A stretch of 64,000 nt of DNA from Cochliopodium minus. Lineage: Eukaryota; Discosea; Himatismenida; Cochliopodiidae. Location: the NCBI GenBank assembly GCA_024220525.1, contig JAMYWO010000045.1:141272-205271 (forward strand). Reading direction: 5' to 3'. This document shows, one piece after another, positions 1-9,998 of the stretch; the stretch's first letter is position 1, and each line of letters begins with the position of its first letter. Both the position numbers and the translations under genes were made by a program. Under the pieces are notes generated by a model. The model was given only the letters and a program-made list of their open reading frames with translations. It ran no database searches and was not told where the DNA came from.

Positions 1-575
1 TGAACGAACAACTCTTTACCATCACCAAAGAGATGGTTTCTTTCAACAAGGTGAAAGAAAAAGTTACTGGTGAAACTATTGTCCCTTCTGTCATTGAACC
101 TTCGTTCGGTATCGGTAGAATCATCTACTCCATCTTGGAACAAAACTTTTATGTAAGAAAAGAAGAAAAAGAACCAAACAAAAAAGAAGATGAAACTCAA
201 AGAACTGTTTTGTCTCTTCCTATTCTCGTTTCTCCTTACAAAGTAGCTTTGTTACCTCTTTTATCAGATACCCAATTCGATCCTCTTCTCAACAAGATTA
301 CCTCTTTGTTGAAATCCAACAACATTTCCAACACCAGTGATAAATCTGGTGCTACCATTGGTAAAAGATATGTTCGTATGGATGAAGTTGGTGTTCCTTA
401 TGCTATCACTGTTGATCACGAATCTCTCGAAAAATACACTGTCACTTTGAGAGAAAGAGATTCTACCACCCAGATCAGAGTCCCTGTTGACAATTTGATT
501 TCTATTCTTCAATCACTCATTAACAACTCCACCAACTGGAAAGAACTCTCTTCCACTTACAATTTGATTAAATAA
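1..575 (+). CDS. GARS: Glycyl-tRNA synthetase, C-terminal part (5' end outside window)
   Basis: The frame is open from the window edge to TAA at 573-575, so only about the last 190 residues are present. Class II synthetase motif 3 is visible as VIEPSFGIGRIIYSIL. The anticodon-binding (HGTP) domain follows, with PILVSPYKVALLPL, a conserved GKRYVRMDEVGVPYA stretch and TLRERDSTTQIRV. This closely matches eukaryotic/archaeal-type GlyRS, which charges tRNA-Gly in cytosol and often also in mitochondria. A Lys/Glu-rich insert (KEEKEPNKKEDE) lies between motif 3 and the anticodon-binding domain. No intron is seen in this part. The identification is secure; whether the missing N-terminus carries a WHEP domain or a targeting peptide cannot be judged. 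Confidence 0.95.
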   Translation, partial: NEQLFTITKEMVSFNKVKEKVTGETIVPSVIEPSFGIGRIIYSILEQNFYVRKEEKEPNKKEDETQRTVLSLPILVSPYKVALLPLLSDTQFDPLLNKITSLLKSNNISNTSDKSGATIGKRYVRMDEVGVPYAITVDHESLEKYTVTLRERDSTTQIRVPVDNLISILQSLINNSTNWKELSSTYNLIK

Positions 576-718
576 TTATTTCATTTAAATAATAAAAGTT
601 CATAATTTAAAACCTGTCAATCTATACTCCTATTATCAATTTTTAATGATCCAGAAATACTATAAAAACAAAAAGCTATTTTATTTTTTTTGAAAATCTA
701 TTTTTATTAATCAAATTA

Positions 719-1086
719 TTAATTCCTATTTCCACCAATTTGGGTCAATTGTACATTTATTTGATCTCCATCTTCTATTCCACACATCTTTATCGTGTTA
801 TTAGTTGATAATAGATTTCCTTCGGGTCCAGTTAATTTGATTGAGTTTTTATCAACTTTTTTGATAAAATATAAATTATTTCATGTATAAATTTCCTTTT
901 AATTTACCTTTTTTAAGATTTGCATAAGCATCCACCAATTTATCAATTTTTGTCGTTTTCTTTACGCGCATTTCAACCTAAAAGGATTTGAATATACTGA
1001 AAATTTTTGAATATACATTGTTTAATTACTTCATCATTATCGGAGCTCTTCAATTTGATGGTGATAATTTCGTTTTCTTCTGTCAT
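719..1086 (-). CDS. SUMO: SUMO (small ubiquitin-like modifier)
   Basis: Three exons (1030-1086, 908-977, 719-855) splice in frame to 87 residues. The first intron is 52 nt and the second 52 nt. The product starts MTEENEIITIKLKSSDNDE, continues with VEMRVKKTTKIDKLVDAYAN, as in the SUMO beta-grasp fold, and ends QLTQIGGNRN. The di-glycine is followed by three residues, so a SUMO protease must remove NRN before conjugation to target lysines. No SUMO consensus lysine extension is obvious at the N-terminus. The gene is easily missed because every exon is under 140 nt. It is transcribed convergently with the GlyRS gene. The splice choice is supported by frame closure and by alignment to known SUMO proteins; NEDD8 or ubiquitin are excluded by sequence. 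Confidence 0.88.
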
Positions 1087-1241
1087 GTTATGAATAATTG
1101 ATCACAATTTTTTTTTAATTGTTTATATTTAATGATTGAAAGTTTTATCTGATATTTGGGTGATCTTGATTTTTTAAGACCAATCATTATAAGAAAGAAA
1201 ATACACACTTACCAAAATCTTTTTGGTCAAGAAAAAAAAAA

Positions 1242-1634
1242 ATGAGCAACACTATTTTATTGGCAGTTAATGGAACATTAATGAGAGGATTAAAATTGGA
1301 AAAAAATATGATAGAAGCAAAGGCCACATTCGTAAGAGAAGATAAAACTCAACCAAATTACAGAATCTGGACCATTAATGATGAACATCCTGCAATGCAA
1401 AGAGTAAAAGAAGGAGGGGTAAGTGTGGCTGTAGAAGTATGGAGAGTTCCTGTTGAAACTCTTTATAAAATTTTGGTTCAGGAGCCACCAGGTTTGTGTA
1501 TTGGAAAATTAAAATTGATCAACAATGAAGAAGTATTAGGAGTGCTTGGTGAGGCCATATTATGCAGCGATCAAAAAGAGATCACACATCATGGAGGATG
1601 GAGAGCTTATATAAAATCAAAGAGTAATCTTTGA
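1242..1634 (+). CDS. Stand-alone allophanate-hydrolase C-terminal-like protein
   Basis: An intronless gene for 130 residues. The start VNGTLMRGL, the internal YRIWTIND and VAVEVWRVP, and the end THHGGWRAYI match the C-terminal domain of allophanate hydrolase (AtzF/DUR1,2 type, gamma-glutamylcyclotransferase-like fold). In bacteria that domain also occurs as an independent small protein. The amidase domain is absent here: the ORF starts directly at the domain and the upstream 155 bases carry the divergent SUMO promoter. The domain works on N-carboxyurea/allophanate-type intermediates in urea degradation, but the function of the solo form is not established. Lack of introns in an intron-rich neighbourhood and a mainly bacterial family suggest lateral transfer; this is inference. 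Confidence 0.7.
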   Translation: MSNTILLAVNGTLMRGLKLEKNMIEAKATFVREDKTQPNYRIWTINDEHPAMQRVKEGGVSVAVEVWRVPVETLYKILVQEPPGLCIGKLKLINNEEVLGVLGEAILCSDQKEITHHGGWRAYIKSKSNL

Positions 1635-1726
1635 ATATATAAAATTAAATCTCTATTATTATAATTTAATAATTTATCTATAAATATTAAACAATTGATC
1701 TAAAGATGAAAGAAACATAAATTCTT

Positions 1727-2388
1727 CTAAAATAAAACACAATTCTGTTTTTTATGATTTTGGGGGACTGTGGGGCTAATAATAGAACGAATGGCCTCAT
1801 CAAAAACAGATTTGAGATTTTTTTGAGTCAAAGCGGAGCACTCCATATATTTATAAGCACCCACTCGTTCGCACATTTTTAAGCCACTCTCGAAAGAAAT
1901 TGGCTCCATTTTTTTCTCCGCGAGTTTCTGGATGGTATTGATGTCGTCTCTTAAATCCAATTTCGTTCCCACAATGATCACCTTTGCCCCTGGACTAATT
2001 TCATATTAAAAATGTTCAATGATCAACTTGAATTTTCTTAAATCTAATATACTTATGTCAAATATTTAATTTACCAATGAGATTCTATTTCAGGTTTCCA
2101 TTTTGATTTTACATTATCAAATGAGCCTGGAGAGACCAATGAGAAGCAAATCAAGAACACATCCGTTTGTGGATAGGATAATGGTCTCAATTTATCGTAA
2201 TCCTCTGGACCAGCAGTATCCCAGAGTCCCAAATTGATTGCTTTTCCATCTATCATCACGTTTGCAGAATAATTATCAAATACTGTGGGAATAAATTCTC
2301 CTGGAAAAGCATTTGTTGTATAACTTATCAATAAGCAAGTTTTACCAACTGCTCCATCCCCAACCACAACCAATTTTATTGCTTGCAT
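1727..2388 (-). CDS. RAC: Rac-family GTPase with Pro at the Gln61 position
   Basis: Two exons (2075-2388 and 1727-1994; 80-nt intron) give 193 residues. All Rac hallmarks are present: P-loop GDGAVGKT, switch [14 protein letters not shown], the [16 protein letters not shown] stretch, G4 motif [10 protein letters not shown], the Rho insert region ([15 protein letters not shown]), G5 ECSALTQ, and a C-terminal CVLF CAAX box predicted to be geranylgeranylated for membrane anchoring. The switch II motif reads [11 protein letters not shown] where Rac normally has DTAGQEDYD. The catalytic glutamine codon (CAA/CAG) is CCA here, so intrinsic and GAP-stimulated GTP hydrolysis should be impaired. The C-terminus is only weakly basic. 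Rac controls actin polymerisation; a Rac with this substitution might act as a constitutively GTP-bound form. Confidence 0.93.
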
Positions 2389-2714
2389 TTAAAATTCTTT
2401 TTATTTTTTTTTATTTTTACGATTCGCTTGCACCAATTCCATTTTAACTTTACAATTTTTTATTTTTGGATTTTTCAAATAAATTAATTATATAATTCTT
2501 TTTTTCATCCCTTTTTGATATTTCTTTTATCATTTTCCCAACATGCAATCAATTTTGTTCCATTACTTCATGAAAGAAATTGAAAAATGCAGAAAAATTA
2601 TTGCCATCAACTTTTAGCAAACTATTAAAAGAGTGATCACAAACCAAAATTTCAAGATTAAATAAAACACGCATTTTAAAAATAAATACTTTAATTACAA
2701 AAAAACTTATAAAA
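2389..2714 (-). other. Intergenic, AT-rich, nothing recognised
   Basis: Between the Rac start and the end of the PA-7TM gene. It probably holds the Rac promoter and the terminator of the upstream gene. No coding frame, repeat or RNA signature is visible. Confidence 0.6.
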
Positions 2715-4834
2715 TCACAAAGAAGTGGTATTATCTTTGAAACTTTTGTCTATAGACACAGCCTTATTTTTGCGGACACGAAACAAAAAAGAGATTCCCA
2801 GACAAGACAAAAAATAGCCCATTGTCAAGACTGATGATATGATCATGTTATTTATGGGTGTGGTGGAAGAAACAAGTATAGCTTCAGCAACAGACGAAGA
2901 AAAACACATTAAATATCCTTTATAGAAATATTATGCAATTAAAGAAATTATAACTAAATAGTATCAAAATATAATTAAATTAAATAAATAAAATTATTTG
3001 ATTTAAAAAATAAAAATTTGAACCGATAATAATAACTAAAATCCATATGAAAAGGTATTTATATTCTTTTTTTTTGGGATCCTCTTTATCACTTTTATTT
3101 TGTTTAAAGGTGTGGATGGTTTTCATGATGAAAATGGAACGAGCAACAAAAGCGACGTTGTCGGCGCCATATATGATGGAAGTGAGGATCGATCCAACCC
3201 TAAAAAATTTCACAGGAATGTCCCATAAACACTCTGTCAAGAAAAAATATTTTAAAAGTTAAAAGCAAACAGTAAATTGAATTTAAATTAATCAAAAAAA
3301 AAAAATAATAATTAAAAATATTTATAAGAATAAAAGAAATAAAAAATATAATCAAATAAAATAAATAAATATTTTTAAAAAAAGAAAAAAATACGTTGCA
3401 CAAAATTGTAAATTATGAAAGACATGGCCAAAGAGGCGCTGGAAAAACTAATGATGAAAACAGGAATGTTAAGAAAAACAGAAGCGCCACTCGATTTGAG
3501 CATGAAAAGAGAAAAGTAGCAGCTGATAGAGTTGATCACTATGGTGGAAGGAATTACTGTGGTGTAAACGATTGATACTTGGAACTGGTAATTGTTTATT
3601 GCGTGGTAGTATCCCATTGGGTCTATCAGTGTGAAAATCACCAATATTTCCACTATTTAAAAAAAAATGATGAATTAATAATTAAATAATAAAAAATAAT
3701 AAATAAGGATAAACATATATTTCAAAAAAAAAATCAAAAAAATTCTTTAAGAAAAAAAAAATTTATTGCCAGTAAAATTAAGAAGGATTATTTTTTTACA
3801 AACCATCAACCAGATGAGGCAATACTTTGGGAAAGAGATGAATTTGGGTTCATGGATACAAAAAAGGACGAAGCGGAACAAAGAAACAAAAAAAATGAAA
3901 CAAAAAAGAGCGCCAAAAAAACACTGAAAAAAAATGAGGCCTCCCCTATTCATTTTTAGTATTGGATTGAGCCCTCCTTCGAAATGAACGAGGATTGTTT
4001 CGTTACTAGAAATGCTTTTGAATATCTTTGCTATGAACAAATTTGTTTGCGGAGATTTCCCGATGCAAGTTGTTGGTATGGTGTTGTTGTATCTCTTTGA
4101 ATTTTGATCTTTCACGTTGCACTAAGTTTTTTTAATTGAAAAAAAATTAATAATTTTTTAAAAAATTGAAAAACATCAAAAAAAAAAATTTTTTTTGAAT
4201 AAAAAAAATTAATTCTTTCAAATTTGTGTTTAAAAATTGAAATAAAAATTGTTTTTTTTACGTGTATGAAATCACCAATCACAACAGCAGCTATTGCCCC
4301 TCCTTTTTGTGCCACTTCTATGTGTCTTTCAATAGGGCATTTGTTTCCTATTGCTACGATAGCCACCTTGCCACTCACCTACAAAATGAAAATAAAAATT
4401 AATGTTTTTTATGAAAATTAGAGTTTTTTAAAAGATAATTCTTTTATTAAATTAAATTTAAAATTAAATAAAATATAATTATAAATAAAATATAATTATA
4501 AATCAAATTTTAGATTTTATCCTTCAATTCGAAAGATATACTCCGAATACTTTGATCCAATTAATATGTTTGATATTTTTTTTTTTATAATTTGTACATC
4601 CAACGAATTATGCGTGCAACTGAAGATGGAATCATCCTTTCTATTGATGGAGAATGATATTGGCATTAAAATTCCAGTGAATGGATAGGGAATCGTTTTA
4701 TTCTTATTGCCCTCAAAAGGATAAGAATCCAGGTTTTCCCATGAAGTATCATTCAATTTCTTCCATTTTAATCCCTTGATTGATATCGCCTCAAAAATTA
4801 ATATCATCAAAGATATCATCAATATATTCTTCAT
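2715..4834 (-). CDS. PA-domain seven-transmembrane receptor-like protein
   Basis: Six exons: about 4520-4834, 4262-4378, 3800-4121, 3395-3652, 3024-3233, 2715-2917. The product is about 470 residues. It starts with a signal peptide (MKNILMISLMILIFEAIS). The lumenal part contains a protease-associated (PA) domain core: GKVAIVAIGNKCPIERH, then GAIAAVVIGD. Seven hydrophobic helices follow in exons 3-6 (for example RGGLIFFQCFFGALFCFIFF and IISSVLTMGYFLSCLGISFLF), and then a short basic cytoplasmic tail. This is the layout of a PA-containing 7TM receptor rather than a SPPL protease, because no YD/GxGD motifs are seen. The donor of exon 1 is ambiguous (two phase-2 GT sites near 4535-4550), and exon 5 uses a weak GTTCAA donor. 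An in-frame ATG exists upstream at 4960, but the signal peptide argues for 4834. Confidence 0.7.
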
Positions 4835-5351
4835 TTTTTTTTTAAAAAAAAATGAAATTAAAGATTTGGAACTTGGATCTTTCACATGATTGAATTTAAC
4901 AAACATTAGATACAATTTATTCTTTTTTTTTTTTGTTGAACTTTTATTCCCTAAACTCATTCAATTTGGGTAGGTGATGAAATCTCGGGTGAATAAGTTT
5001 TTTTTAAAGATAGATGATTAATTTTTATTTTTATTTGAAGATCTAAATCATAAAAATCATCAAAGTCAAAAGATTTGCAATGAAACAAGCTATCATGAAA
5101 TTCGTTGGCTAAATTTTAAAAATGAGACGGAAATGTAAAATACATTCCTGTTGTGTATAATTTTCAAGTTATTGATGGGGATATCTAAAGGATTAATAAC
5201 AGGGTCTTTAATTAAGATATATTGCTTTGAAGATCTAAAAAAATATTCAAAATATTAAAGCTGAATAAAATAATTAAATTTTGAAAAAAAAAAAAAAAAA
5301 TTGAAAGAGAGATTAAATTTTATAAATAAATATCCAATCTACCTTATTATA
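4835..5351 (-). other. Intergenic stretch with possible minus-strand exons of an unresolved gene
   Basis: The minus strand from about 5240 to 5130 is open and reads like coding sequence (KQYILIKDPVINPLDIPINN). A candidate 37-nt intron (about 5112-5148) joins it to a second open piece ending near 4958. Two frames of that second piece are equally plausible: one gives a hydrophobic tail (MIACFIANLLTLMIFMI), the other an acidic/aromatic tail. No start codon was found before the kinase gene begins on the opposite strand, so this could be a small gene, a remnant, or chance. Confidence 0.25.
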
Positions 5352-7607
5352 ATGAAAAACTTTATAGAAAAACTGAAGATCAAATCCCCAAGGGCCAATA
5401 GAGAGGAAGAAAAGGAGAAGAAGGAAAAGGAGGATAAAGAGAAAAAGGAAAAAAAAGAAGAAAAGAAAGAGGAGAAGAAGGAAAAGAAGGAAAAAGAGAG
5501 GAAGGAAAAAGAAGAAATTATGAATCGAGAAAGAACCAAATCTCTCAGTCCTAGAAAAGAAACTAGCAGAAAAAATAGTATGGAACTGAATTTAGATCAA
5601 TTGCACGAAACACTCGAAAATTTGAAATTGTCTGATTTTGTACTCATTGATGAATTAGGTAAAAAAGATTCTTTTTCAATTTATTTCAAAGAAAGTTTAA
5701 TATGCAGTATTTCTATAATACAGTGTAAAATATTATAAATATTTAAATTTATAAAAAAATTTTATTTTAATTTTCAATTCCTCCTATCAAATATAACATT
5801 CTTAATCATAATGATAAATTTTTAATTTCTTTCCAACAGAAATTTTGAACAAAATAAAACATGTTTCCAAAAAAAATTTAAAATTTATCGCAAATGAAAA
5901 TAAATTCCATCCATTCAATTAGGACAATTATTATTCTTTAAAAAATGATTAAAATTTTGTTTGTTTAAAAATAATAGCATCAGGATTTTTGGGGCATGTA
6001 TATTTGGCTAGATGCGAGAAAAATAAATGTTATTATGTTTTGAAACAGATGAAAAAAAAACAAATAATCAAATCCAAACAACTGGAAAGAGTATTTAACG
6101 AAAAAAAAATACACAATATCCTCTGTGAACAAAATGTACATCAAGTTGTCAAATTATATGCCACCTTCCAAGATAAAAGCACCATATATATGTTGATGGA
6201 GTATATGCCCGCTGATTTGTTCTCCATCCTCAACATCGTCTCCAAAAATCGTGTCAGTTTGTCTGTTGCCATTTTTTGTGTTGCCAACGTTGTCATCACC
6301 CTTGAGGAGATTCATTCTCTCGGTATCATTTATAGGTATCCAAAATAAAAAAAAAAATCTCATTTCCATTACCTTTTATACCTATTATATTTCTTTAATG
6401 GTCCGATTTTAAAATATAGTGTTTTCTTGATAAAAATATATATATTTTACATAATAAATTATTTCTGATTTGTATTGAAAAGCAATAAGATATAATTAGT
6501 TCATTTAATTCCTCCTTTATCACATTGAGAAATTTCTCAATTTACTTTATTATTTAAAAATAAATACCCTCTACAATATAATCATAAAGTAAAGAATATT
6601 TTGAAGAATAAAAAGGGAAAAAATAATATATCTTCTGAAACATTATGGATAGATAGAAATCAAAAACAATATATTCATTCCAATTTATTTTTTAATACCA
6701 AATTCTATAAAATTAGGGATCTTAAACCACAGAATATATTGCTTGATTGGCAAGGATATCCAGTCCTCACTGATTTCGGCTTCTCCAAAATTGTTAATCT
6801 TCAAAAATGCAAGCAAATTCAACTCGAAACCAAGAAAAATAAAACCAAAAAAAAAGAAAATGGATCACACAACGATTTATCTTCTTTGCCTCCCATGACT
6901 GCCAGTTTTGTTGGTACTCCTGCTTATTTGGGTAAAAAAAAAATTAATTTTAACTAAATATAAATTAATAATAAAGAATCCATACATCAAAATGAAAACA
7001 CAAAAATATAGTTATAAATCCATTCAATAAAATTATATCGAATTTAATGATGAATAAAAAATAATAATTAGATCTCTCTTGAGAAATCAAGAAATTTGAA
7101 AACATATTTTTAATCTTCTTTTTTATTATAGCACCAGAGGTTTTGAAAAGAGAGTACTACGCAGAAGCAGTCGATTGTTGGGCATTAGGAATTCTCACCT
7201 ACGAAATGCTGTTGGGGGACGTCCCTTTCGATGACACCGAGCTCACCAATGAGGAGATGATCGACAAAATGAGAAAAGGTGTCGATTTTCCAAAAGACTT
7301 CCCCAAAGTCGCCAAAGATTTCATCACCGGTCTTTTGAACAGCAAATCTGGTGAAAGATTCAATCTTGAACAAGTCAAAAAACATGAATTCTTTGATGGA
7401 ATAAATTGGGTCGCTCTCAAAAAGAAACTTGTCGCTTCTCCTTTCAAAAAGTTCATTCCTGAGAAGAAAGCTCCTACTCAAGAACCTAACACCAAAAATT
7501 TTGGCATTTACAAGCTTTATGAGGAGAGCACCACCAATTCCACTGACGAGGAGGTTGGTGATGATATCTCTGAAAATGTATATGTTGAATTGTTTTCTGG
7601 TTATTAA
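5352..7607 (+). CDS. AGC-family serine/threonine kinase (PKA/PKG-like catalytic subunit)
   Basis: Four exons (5352-5658, 5978-6335, 6717-6931, 7132-7607) give 451 residues. The N-terminus has a short basic stretch and a long Lys/Glu-rich run. The kinase domain shows a Gly-rich loop ELGASGFLGHV (split by intron 1), catalytic Lys in YYVLKQMKKK, alpha-C Glu in VFNEKK, gatekeeper region MLMEYMP, catalytic loop YRDLKPQN (split by intron 2), DFG in LTDFGFSK, and GTPAYLAPEV (split by intron 3). An AGC C-tail follows (INWVALKKKL, PFKKFIPEK). A Lys/Thr-rich insert lies between DFG and the APE motif. All catalytic residues are present, so it should be active. No cyclic-nucleotide-binding or PH domain is present, so it resembles a free PKA-type catalytic subunit. 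The canonical FxxF tail motif is not obvious. Confidence 0.88.
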
Positions 7608-7825
7608 AATTTTTCCCTTTTTCCGACAACATCTTGACAGGAAGACAAAAAAAAAAATTTTGATTTACAAAAAATAAAAAAAGAATATTCAATTAAAAAA
7701 ATAAAATTTGTAGAGGAATGTAGTTCAAAATAAATTTGATGTGAGTTTTTTTTTTAAAACTACATTGCTATCAGTGTTAATACGAATATAACAAAGATGT
7801 TCACTCATTTTTGAGTGTATCAAAT

Positions 7826-8018
7826 CTAAACTCTTTCTATTTGAAATAATTGTAAAACAATTAAAAGACCAACACAAAATATGGTCATTGTTCTAAAAGA
7901 ATCAGGAATTTAAAGTTCAAGTTTGATAAACCCAAATAATTTTGATTAATATTTGTGTTTACCCCTTTGTCAATCTATCTTGAAAGATTTCCATTCTATC
8001 AAACACAGCCTGTGACAT
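7826..8018 (-). CDS. Putative 40-residue single-TM (tail-anchored) protein
   Basis: Two exons (7963-8018 and 7826-7892; 70-nt intron with GTAAAC donor and TTTTAG acceptor) splice to MSQAVFDRMEIFQDRLTKG followed by a hydrophobic helix (TIFCVGLLIVLQLF) and the tail QIERV. The shape is that of a small one-TM protein of ER, Golgi or mitochondrial membranes. No family is recognised. The first ATG sits at an intron-like acceptor (ATGTCACAG), so a further upstream exon near 8090-8150 is also possible. Support is frame closure and consensus splice sites only. Confidence 0.4.
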
Positions 8019-8277
8019 TTAATGAAGAGATAATTGTTTAAAAAATCTGAAATGACAATTGTGATGGTGGAGTTTTTAGATTGATTTACATTTCCAAGAT
8101 GATTCTTAAGTATCATTAAATAATTTAAAGAAATAATATTCAATAAAATCATAAAATTTTATTTATTCAAGAATATTGAATCAATTCTATAGATTTTTTT
8201 AAAGGAAAATTTGAATTCTTTATTTATTTATAGATGACAAACTACAAAAGGTTTTGTTTTTCAAACCAAAAAAGAAA

Positions 8278-9294
8278 TTAAAAGTTAAATCTTTGTTGAA
8301 TTGCTTCAACTTGTTCAGGGGTATAGTGCTTTTTCAACTTCTCCATTAATTGGGAATTGAGAGTGATTTTGGCAAAAGAGTTTCCTTTAACTTGAGAAGT
8401 TCCACATGGGACATTAATTTGATCAGGCCATGGGCAAGCAGCATTGTACATTCCAGAGTAAGGAAAGTTGATTGCGCAAGCAGAGTTAATCTCATCTTGG
8501 AGTGTATTGATATCAACTGGCTTTGCGATGGAGAAAGTTTCATAAAAGTATCTAGCAGTGTTTCTGTTTCTGAAAGAATCAGTAGGGTTGGATGGATAGT
8601 ATTGTTCAATCTTTTGATCGACGATGAGAACTTTTCCGTAGCACACTCTTGCGTATCTGCTGACATGATATTCAATTACTACACCTCCTTTTTGATCACC
8701 ACAGTCTCCTCCACAAGCACTCCCGTCATTCATGATTCCATAGTAGAGATCGACGATATCAGCATCTGGTGATTTCCTGCAGATTTTGTTATTCTTTCCA
8801 TACATGGTATCGATTTGTTTTTGCAATTTGACTTCTTTTGCATAGTTGGTGAGTCTGACACTTCCAACTCTTCTCATGTAGGTGAATTCATGAAGATTTT
8901 TTGTATAGGTATAATTAGGGACCAAGAAGCAAATATAGTAGTTAGGTGCTGTAAAGACTTGATAATTGACAGATGCATTTACCCAGTAGATATATCCATT
9001 GTTGTTTGGATTTCCTATTCTATAGTACACGAGTTCTCTGGTTTTATCAATGATATTGATAGTAGGGAGGAAATAACTTGCTGGTATTTGGTTCACTGGG
9101 AAAGATGGGAAATTATCGAACACATTGATTTGTTGTCCATCACCTCTGTGATTCAATTGGGAGACATCCAATCTTTCATTGAATGGTGGAGCAGATGCTG
9201 GGTCCTCATCAAAAAGTGGATTCCCAACAGGGTTTGCATTAACGGAAATCAAAGCAATGATCAATATAATCAAACAAAGTAATTTTGAAGCCAT
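8278..9294 (-). CDS. Secreted protein of unknown family
   Basis: An intronless 338-residue gene, rare in this window. It begins with a clear signal peptide (MASKLLCLIILIIALISVNA). The mature part is rich in Tyr/Asn, has N-glycosylation sites (WVNASVNY, PNYTYT) and about nine cysteines, including a tight CGGDCGDQ cluster, which suggests an extracellular disulfide-bonded fold. There is no TM segment or GPI signal at the C-terminus (QVEAIQQRFNF), so the protein should be secreted or lumenal. No catalytic motif or known domain is recognised. Codon use is cleaner and less AT-biased than in most neighbours, which would fit high expression. Confidence 0.8.
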   Translation of the reverse strand: MASKLLCLIILIIALISVNANPVGNPLFDEDPASAPPFNERLDVSQLNHRGDGQQINVFDNFPSFPVNQIPASYFLPTINIIDKTRELVYYRIGNPNNNGYIYWVNASVNYQVFTAPNYYICFLVPNYTYTKNLHEFTYMRRVGSVRLTNYAKEVKLQKQIDTMYGKNNKICRKSPDADIVDLYYGIMNDGSACGGDCGDQKGGVVIEYHVSRYARVCYGKVLIVDQKIEQYYPSNPTDSFRNRNTARYFYETFSIAKPVDINTLQDEINSACAINFPYSGMYNAACPWPDQINVPCGTSQVKGNSFAKITLNSQLMEKLKKHYTPEQVEAIQQRFNF

Positions 9295-9998
9295 GATTTT
9301 AAATCAAAAGGAGAGTTTTTGAAGCTTTTCTTTTTTTTTTTTTTTTTATTTAATTAATTAATCCAAATTTTTTATTTTAAGTTGTTTTTTACTGCAGATT
9401 TTTCTTTTAAAAGATAAAAATTATATTTTTTAAAGATATCTTTGCTAAAATCTAATGATTTCCTCTATACCTAGGTATTGATTTTGAAAATAGTATATTT
9501 CCATGATAACAACTTGTTCCCAAATTTCATTTGTTAATACATATATATGTTGACAATTTTCAAGTCAAAGTTTCATTTTTAATCTTGTGATATTTTTTTC
9601 ATCTTTGATTTATTTTTTTATTCATAAATAATGATATTATTTTATAGGTTTTTGTACTAAAAGGAAAATATTCAGTTCAATTAAATATCAAAACTTAAAT
9701 TTGTTTTGAAGGTTTCTAAAAGTGTAGTACTAATATTTATTTCTTTTTAGAATTTATTTTGAATTTATATTATAAAAAGTAAAATAAGACAAAGTTCCAA
9801 AGAAAATTCACAATCTGTTGTTGATTTTTTTAAAAGAGAAACTGTATATTTATATTTTATCTTTATTCGAACAAAGAAATCTTGATTTTTCATTAAACTG
9901 AATGATTTTTTTAAAAAATGATTAAATGATTAATTTTTATAATGATGAAATCTCCGGTAGAATATGTTGAAATTTTGATTAACAATTTTTTTTTTTAT
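9295..9998. other. Intergenic, 704 bp, nothing recognised
   Basis: Very AT-rich sequence between the secreted-protein start and the RTEL1 stop. It holds a poly-A/T tract near 9330-9350 that is probably promoter-proximal for the secreted protein. No reading frame or repeat could be supported. Confidence 0.6.

Noticed and set aside
5339-5539. Ser/Phe-rich minus frame near the kinase start
   Set aside because: It is the complement of the Lys/Glu-rich repeat coding region; low complexity only.
8350-9282. Two plus-strand frames of 140 and 155 codons opposite the secreted protein
   Set aside because: Antisense shadows of a long GC-balanced coding sequence; no domain or start context.
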